Assembly (NCBI GenBank): GCA_902780025.1
Contig: CACZDV010000056.1
Coordinates: 1 to 36,507, forward strand
Direction of reading: 5' to 3'
DNA length: 36,507 bases
DNA from: an uncultured Prevotellaceae bacterium
Lineage (GTDB): Bacteria > Bacteroidota > Bacteroidia > Bacteroidales > Bacteroidaceae
Both the position numbers and the translations under genes were made by a program. Of the stretch, positions 31,779 through 36,507 are shown in pieces. Below the pieces are notes generated by a model, which was not told the origin of the DNA, did not search any database, and worked only from the letters and a program-made list of their open reading frames with translations. Position 1 is the stretch's first letter. Each line of letters starts with the position of its first letter.

Positions 31779-34151
31779 ATGAAAAAGAGAATTTTCGGAA
31801 TGGCTGCTGCCGCACTTGCCATAAGTGCCCTGTCATTGACGTCGTGCAGCGAGAGCAATGTTGACGACGAACTGAACGCTAAGCCACAGACTTTCAACTA
31901 CCTACAGGCACTCGCTGATGCCGAGGAGAGCATGATCATACCCCTCGACAGCTTAGACTCGCCTGTGCAGAGCATAGCCAACGCCTACGACTGGATTACA
32001 GCCACGGCCACTACCACTTACGACGGTCGGCCAGCCGTGCAGATCGTCACCAAGGGCATTAGCGACGGCTCGAAGAAACGCGAGGGAAAGATTACGATAA
32101 CGGCCGAAAACGGCAACACGGCCATCGTTAGCTTCACGCAGCAGGCCGCTGGCGACGGCGATGCCTTCAACGGCAGCAACGACGAGGAGTGGTTCAACAA
32201 CTGGGAGAATATAGACCGCGTAGAACTTAGCGGCATTGCCGACCCACAGTACACGCCCTGGGCCGAAAACGCAGAGCTGTTCTGCTCGCCCGACTACGTA
32301 GCCGGACTCACCAAGAAAAACGGCTGGGAGATGGTATTCAGCATTCTGAACGACCCCTCCGCCAAGGGTGTTCACTATTTCGGACTATACAACAGATTCC
32401 TGGGCACACTCAGAGTGTTCTGCTACGTAGATGATCCTGGCGACACGCAGAACGAGGCTGCCTTCGAGGTGCGCATGGGTGTCGAAGGCAACAACCGCTA
32501 CCCCTTCTACAACGGACTGAACTACAGCATACCCACTAACCACAGCGTGGCCAACAACAACCTGAACCTGAGCGTGAACCTCATCGACGCGGAGGCATGC
32601 AGCAACACCTTCCACGACGTGGTGAGTCCCTACAGCGAGTCAATATCCAAGTCGCTGAAGAAGGGATGGAACATCTTCGACATCAACTGCAGCGGCTACG
32701 TGCCCAATAATAGCTGGCGTGAGGATAATGCCAAAGCCAGACTATACATCAACTGCGTCACCCAGACCAACATGGCCGTGTCGCTCTCTGGTAAGATCAA
32801 CGCCGGCATCAACGGCACATACCGTGCACAGGAGGTCATCCAGCATGGCGGCGTGTCAGGCTGCGCTGGTGCAATCGGCCTGCTGAAGACCGTAGGCAAC
32901 GTTGCAGGCGGCATTTCAGGCGGCGGAGCAGGCGACTATGCAAAGAAAATCATGGACCAACGCTCTTTCAAGGCTGGTGGCCAGGGCGGACCAACGGGAT
33001 GGAACTCCTTCATGATGGGCCTCAAGAGCTATGCCGGATACGTGTCAACGGCTACCACCATTGCCTCAGGAATACTCTCAGCACTCGATGCAAAGACTGC
33101 CGAGTGGTATGACACCGTCCCTGGAAAGATAAACCTCACCATGAACGGTACCGTCGACCTCAAAGGCACCATCAAGGGCTACAACTCCAACAAGGTTGGC
33201 TCCATCATGGTGACCAAGAAGAACATTGAAGCCGTCAACGGCAAAGACGGCTACTTCGGAAAAGGCATCGTCAGCCTGGCCGAGGATCCCGTCATCTGCG
33301 TGGCCAAGGAAGACATCATGGCCGAGGTTGACAACTTCAATCTCACATCAACGTCAACAGCTGGCAAATTCCAGAGCAACGACTTCGCCTCCTATGGCGC
33401 ACGACTCATCACATTCCTTGACCCCACGACCATCAAGCTCAACCTCAACACCGAGGTCTACGGCGGAGTGAAAGGCGTATGCGTGAGCGCTTCCTACGCG
33501 GTGTTCCCCATGGGCTCCTACGGCTACACCCTGCCCTTCTGCCGCGCTCTGAGTCTCGACCGACCCACCATCGACATGTCACAGGGCGGCAAGACGGGAC
33601 GCATCAAGTTCACCACCAGCTCTACGCCGATACGCATCCACAAGATCATGGCGAACGAAATCATGCTCACAGAGGCCAACGACCCCGAAACCACCGCGAA
33701 CTGCAAGATTTACAAGCAGGAGGGTGCCAACTTCAGATACTTCGGACGCTTGCAGGACTTCGGCGGCAAGGATGTCATAGCCCAGCCCCAGGTGTACATA
33801 CCCTGGCACACCGAGGAGTATAAGGAGGCCGACAACAATCGCGGCGAAATCACCTACGCCGACAACGCCGTCATTCCCGACTTCGTGGTAGGCATCACCG
33901 TGGTGTTCTTCGTAGAAGGCACACCCAACAAATATATCTTCACACAGCAGTATGTTCCCAAGATTAAGCTCTTGAGCCACGACGAACTGATGGCATACCG
34001 CGAGAAACTGCATCAATATCAGGACAAGTGCAACACTGGCGACCCTGTGAGCACACTGGCCAACGACCCCAGCGTCGAGGTGTACGACCCCGTGCCCCTG
34101 CTCGACAAGACGCTGAAGATGCTTGATAGAGTTTACGAAACAAGTAAGTAA
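31779..34151 (+). CDS. Large lipoprotein with BACON-like N-terminal region (790 aa)
   Basis: A clear signal peptide with lipobox SLTSC, followed by SESNVDDELN, makes this an outer-membrane or surface lipoprotein. Residues about 45-105 (TATATTTYDGRPAVQIV ... ITITAENGNTAIVSFTQQA) resemble a BACON-type beta-sandwich. Residues about 356-432 are rich in Gly/Ala and hydrophobic (AIGLLKTVGNVAGGISGGGAG ... STATTIASGILSAL), unusual inside a lipoprotein and possibly membrane-active or a flexible hinge. The C-terminal third looks like beta-rich adhesin-type sequence. I do not recognise the family. It lies 37 nt after the C13 peptidase half, so it may be a substrate or partner of it. Confidence 0.75.
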   Translation: MKKRIFGMAAAALAISALSLTSCSESNVDDELNAKPQTFNYLQALADAEESMIIPLDSLDSPVQSIANAYDWITATATTTYDGRPAVQIVTKGISDGSKKREGKITITAENGNTAIVSFTQQAAGDGDAFNGSNDEEWFNNWENIDRVELSGIADPQYTPWAENAELFCSPDYVAGLTKKNGWEMVFSILNDPSAKGVHYFGLYNRFLGTLRVFCYVDDPGDTQNEAAFEVRMGVEGNNRYPFYNGLNYSIPTNHSVANNNLNLSVNLIDAEACSNTFHDVVSPYSESISKSLKKGWNIFDINCSGYVPNNSWREDNAKARLYINCVTQTNMAVSLSGKINAGINGTYRAQEVIQHGGVSGCAGAIGLLKTVGNVAGGISGGGAGDYAKKIMDQRSFKAGGQGGPTGWNSFMMGLKSYAGYVSTATTIASGILSALDAKTAEWYDTVPGKINLTMNGTVDLKGTIKGYNSNKVGSIMVTKKNIEAVNGKDGYFGKGIVSLAEDPVICVAKEDIMAEVDNFNLTSTSTAGKFQSNDFASYGARLITFLDPTTIKLNLNTEVYGGVKGVCVSASYAVFPMGSYGYTLPFCRALSLDRPTIDMSQGGKTGRIKFTTSSTPIRIHKIMANEIMLTEANDPETTANCKIYKQEGANFRYFGRLQDFGGKDVIAQPQVYIPWHTEEYKEADNNRGEITYADNAVIPDFVVGITVVFFVEGTPNKYIFTQQYVPKIKLLSHDELMAYREKLHQYQDKCNTGDPVSTLANDPSVEVYDPVPLLDKTLKMLDRVYETSK

Positions 34152-34176
34152 TAACATCAATAAAAATCATAGAAGT

Positions 34177-35148
34177 ATGAAGACAATAAAATTCCTTCAC
34201 ACACTCGCTGCACTGGCCATTACGGCAGCATCGCTCACAGCATGCAGCAGCGACGACGATGACGACAACAAGAACAACCAAAACGGCCAGAACGTGCCTG
34301 AGTCGGAGGCCGTAACCTCCTACGACGACCTGAGCTTCTTCCAGAACGCCATCATAAGCGTCGACTCCCTGGGCCGCTTCCAAAGCCGACACTACGGACA
34401 GTCGTTCAACAACGATACCACACATCTTTATATAGGTGTGGAAACACTGGCCGATGCCGAGAGCCTGTTCCGCGAATGGGTGGCTCCCAACGGCAACGTG
34501 ACGAAGACGGGCAACGACCTCACCTACCTGCTCACCGATTACGACGGCAAGATGCAGGGCTCCATATTCTTCAAGGCATCTGCCGCGGCAGGCACACTGG
34601 CCGAAGTAACGCCCTCGTCGCCCTCGCTGCTGAAGCACTTCCGCCAGGTGACATTCCTGCAAAACAACGCGTGGCCCTTCAACTCCACAGAGGGAAAATA
34701 CCGACTGGGCGACATTCGCGAGCTGAACGTCGACCATAATGTAAGCGGATACACCCAAGTCACCTATAACTTCGTGTGCATTCGCGAAAAGTCAAACGGC
34801 GTCAACGCCATGTTCGTGGCCATCTCGCCCGACGAATACGTGCCAAAGACCTGGACGCCCAAAGACCTGCTCTACAACGTACCAGCCGTGCCAGGCGAGG
34901 ACAAGGCACTTACCATATCGAAAATACTGCGCAAGGACTGGAACTTCTTCGCAAGCTGCTTCGATGATGCCGGCAAGGGCAAGCTGAACAAAGGCGAACT
35001 GTACTGGCTGCAGAAGAAGCGCACATACCTCTTCAAGACCTGCCAGTGGTGCATAGACCTCTCAAAGGGTGACGTTGACCAGTGGGACTTCCAGTGGCAC
35101 AACCCCTCGAAGCACTTCATCATGTGCATCGACTGGCTCGACGACTAA
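34177..35148 (+). CDS. Lipoprotein with SDDDDD surface-export signal, copy A (323 aa)
   Basis: The ATG at 34177 gives a textbook signal peptide (KTIKFLHTLAALAITAASLTAC); upstream in-frame codons belong to the end of the preceding gene. The Cys is followed by SSDDDDDNKNNQNGQN, an acidic tract like the lipoprotein surface-export signal described in Bacteroides fragilis (S-D-D-D-D), so the protein is probably exposed at the cell surface. The mature part (YDDLSFFQNAII, HLYIGVETLADAESLF, TPSSPSLLKHFRQVTFL, WDFQWHNPSKHF) is not a family I recognise. A paralogue follows directly. It is the fourth gene of the lipoprotein island. Confidence 0.8.
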   Translation: MKTIKFLHTLAALAITAASLTACSSDDDDDNKNNQNGQNVPESEAVTSYDDLSFFQNAIISVDSLGRFQSRHYGQSFNNDTTHLYIGVETLADAESLFREWVAPNGNVTKTGNDLTYLLTDYDGKMQGSIFFKASAAAGTLAEVTPSSPSLLKHFRQVTFLQNNAWPFNSTEGKYRLGDIRELNVDHNVSGYTQVTYNFVCIREKSNGVNAMFVAISPDEYVPKTWTPKDLLYNVPAVPGEDKALTISKILRKDWNFFASCFDDAGKGKLNKGELYWLQKKRTYLFKTCQWCIDLSKGDVDQWDFQWHNPSKHFIMCIDWLDD

Positions 35149-35187
35149 AGAATTTAAGAATTGAAAAATTGAAAGATTGAAAGATTA
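35148..35187 (+). repeat. Octamer array bridging the two duplicated lipoprotein genes (5 units)
   Basis: AAGAATTT, AAGAATTG, AAAAATTG, AAAGATTG, AAAGATTA in exact 8-nt register. The array starts at the last base of the upstream stop codon, and the A of the downstream ATG is its last base. As between pyrG and purF, the whole intergenic space is array. Confidence 0.88.
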
Positions 35188-36170
35188 TGAAGACAATAAA
35201 ATTCCTTCACACACTCGCTGCACTCGCCATTACGGCAGCATCGCTCACGGCATGCAGCAGCGACGACGATGACGACAACAAGAACAACCAGAACGGCCAG
35301 AACGTGCCCGAGTCACAGGCCATAACAACCTACGACGACCTGAACTATTTCCAGAACGCCATCGTCAGCATTGACTCCCTGGGCCGCTTCCTCAGCCGCA
35401 ACTATGGCGAGGCCCTCTACCCCAACGACACCACACACCTCTACATAGGCGTGGAGACACTGGCCGATGCCGAGAGCCTGTTCCGCGAATGGGTCACTCC
35501 TACGGGCAACGTGGCGAAGGCAGGCAACGACCTCACCTACCTGCTCACCGACGCTGAAGGTAAGGCCCAGGGCACCATCTTCTTCAAGGCAACTGCCACA
35601 TCAGGCATCCTGGCTGAAGTAACGCCCTCGTCGCCCTCGCTGCTGAAGCACTTCCGCCAGGTGACATTCCTCTCCAACAGCTCGTGGCCCTACAACGGCG
35701 ACAGCAGCGATGAGGTGTACAAGCTCGGCGACACACGACGTCTCACCGTTGACCATCGCGTCTCAGGCCACACCCAAGACGTCTACACCTTCGTCTGCAT
35801 CCGTGAGAAAGGAAACGGCATGAAAGCCATGTACTTCGCTATCTCGCCCGATGAATACGTGCCAAAGACCTGGACGCCCAACGACATGCTCTACAACGTG
35901 GCAGCCGTGCCTGGCGAGGCCAAGGCCAAGACGGTGGCAACACTACTTCAGGCGCGCTGGGACTTCTTTGCCAATATCCTGAACAACATAGCAGGCGGCG
36001 GCAAGCTGAACAAGAATGAGCAATACTGGATTGACAAGAAGGATGTATATTTTTACCGTACCGACCAGACTGCTATCAACCTCTCCACCGGCGAAATGTC
36101 AGGATGGGACTTCCAGTGGCACAACCCCAAGAAGCACTTCATCCTCGCCATCGACTACATGAACTACTGA
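35187..36170 (+). CDS. Lipoprotein with SDDDDD surface-export signal, copy B (327 aa)
   Basis: A tandem paralogue of the gene at 34177. The first 50 or so residues (signal peptide, SSDDDDDNKNNQNGQN, VPES) are almost identical in DNA, while the rest diverges (for example YWLQKKRTYLFKT against YWIDKKDVYFYRT). Conserved blocks such as HLYIGVETLADAESLFREWV and AISPDEYVPKTWTP are kept. The strong 5' identity suggests recent gene conversion or selection on the export signal. The start codon lies at the end of an octamer array. Function is unknown; probably surface-exposed. Confidence 0.8.
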   Translation: MKTIKFLHTLAALAITAASLTACSSDDDDDNKNNQNGQNVPESQAITTYDDLNYFQNAIVSIDSLGRFLSRNYGEALYPNDTTHLYIGVETLADAESLFREWVTPTGNVAKAGNDLTYLLTDAEGKAQGTIFFKATATSGILAEVTPSSPSLLKHFRQVTFLSNSSWPYNGDSSDEVYKLGDTRRLTVDHRVSGHTQDVYTFVCIREKGNGMKAMYFAISPDEYVPKTWTPNDMLYNVAAVPGEAKAKTVATLLQARWDFFANILNNIAGGGKLNKNEQYWIDKKDVYFYRTDQTAINLSTGEMSGWDFQWHNPKKHFILAIDYMNY

Positions 36171-36215
36171 TTTCTGCAAAAAACAGCTCAAAAAGATACT
36201 TCTCCGAGCAAGAAC

Positions 36216-36245
36216 GAGAGGGCTGGCACGTCTGCCAGTCCTCTC
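36216..36245 (+). terminator. Terminator-like hairpin after the lipoprotein island
   Basis: A 13-bp stem GAGAGGGCTGGCA / TGCCAGTCCTCTC with one G-T pair and a 4-nt CGTC loop, 46 nt after the last stop codon. No strong T-run follows on the plus strand. It may also serve the converging smalltalk gene. Confidence 0.65.
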
Positions 36246-36269
36246 ATTGCGTTTCAGAGCGGAAGCAAA

Positions 36270-36304
36270 TTTTCACTTTTCACTCTTCACTATTCACTTT
36301 TCAC
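36270..36304 (+). repeat. Heptamer array near the right end (5 units)
   Basis: TTTTCAC, TTTTCAC, TCTTCAC, TATTCAC, TTTTCAC in exact 7-nt register between the lipoprotein terminator and the converging smalltalk gene. It is the clearest member of the TTCACTT heptamer family. Confidence 0.9.
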
Positions 36305-36317
36305 TAGCTTCACGCGC

Positions 36318-36428
36318 TTAGAACGGGCCGTAGCCCATACACGAGGTGGTGGTCAGTGCCGTCAGAAAGGCGGTGAGCGCGGCTACTATCATCTTCACCG
36401 CAATCTCAATCAGTTTCGTCTTTTTCAT
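36318..36428 (-). CDS. Smalltalk-type micro-protein (36 aa), right copy
   Basis: Mirror copy of the gene at 80-196: MKKTKLIEIAVKMIVAAL at the start and TTTSCMGYGPF at the end, two residues shorter. Most DNA differences from the left copy are synonymous (ATC/ATT, TTC/TTT, AGC/TCG, TGC/TGT), which shows selection on the protein. Upstream sequence up to the window end is identical to the left copy. Smalltalk genes occur as dispersed multiple copies in Bacteroidales genomes, consistent with this pair. Confidence 0.72.
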   Translation of the reverse strand: MKKTKLIEIAVKMIVAALTAFLTALTTTSCMGYGPF

Positions 36429-36507
36429 TGGTTATGGGGGGAGTTAGTAGGGAGTTATGGGGGAGTTAATAGGTAGATATTAAGACATTACCGTCATGAC
36501 ACATATG
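36409..36507. repeat. Right copy of the 99-bp terminal inverted repeat
   Basis: Exact reverse complement of 1-99; contains the upstream repeats and first codons of the right smalltalk gene. Confidence 0.95.

Noticed and set aside
1-36507. Circular phage or plasmid with terminal overlap
   Set aside because: The end match is inverted rather than direct, and the content is chromosomal housekeeping genes.

Overview
The window looks like chromosome of a Bacteroidales bacterium, most likely Prevotellaceae. Promoters have the Bacteroidales form (TTTG, about 19-20 nt, TAnnTTTG). Secreted proteins are mostly lipoproteins, some with an acidic stretch right after the lipobox Cys. There is a hybrid two-component-type regulator, DUF2027 and smalltalk families, and close-packed gene pairs overlapping by ATGA. 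The first and last 99 bases are exact reverse complements of each other, which looks like an assembly breakpoint at a repeated smalltalk locus.

Layout. 1-1230: a smalltalk micro-gene, then a translationally coupled trio DUF3791 / DUF3990 / small partner that resembles a toxin-antitoxin module. 1468-9589: a glutamine-amidotransferase operon, pyrG-purF-carA-carB-asnB, in which carB stops after its first half. 9592-13043 (minus): nadE and, upstream of it, an unusual fusion of a BadF-type sugar kinase with a DUF2027 protein lacking the expected Smr part. 13142-15481: a large MscS-type channel. 15526-22253: kdsA-kdsD (KDO synthesis), a hybrid-sensor-like regulator with no usable histidine-kinase module, and a periplasmic-type phospholipase D/cardiolipin synthase. 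22248-25392 (minus): a lipoprotein resembling an NMT1/SsuA solute-binding protein and a TPR protein. 25578-36170: a lipoprotein island made of a BMP-family binding protein, a binding-protein/legumain-like (C13) peptidase gene split by two tandem IS110-family elements, a 790-aa lipoprotein and two duplicated lipoproteins with likely surface-export signals. 36318-36428 (minus): the second smalltalk gene.

The most unusual whole-window signal is a set of degenerate tandem arrays with periods of 7, 8 or 9 nt. They occur between genes, often running from one stop codon to the next start codon, and also in frame inside pyrG, carA, asnB and the kinase-DUF2027 fusion. purF carries a different, palindromic in-frame insert. 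One heptamer array sits in the signal-peptide region of the binding-protein/C13 gene, where its copy number decides whether a normal lipoprotein signal is in frame. Other leads are candidate bridge RNAs upstream of both IS110 recombinases, with a possible donor guide in one of them, and a regulator that seems to signal across the membrane without phosphotransfer. All assignments come from reading the sequence; no database search was run.
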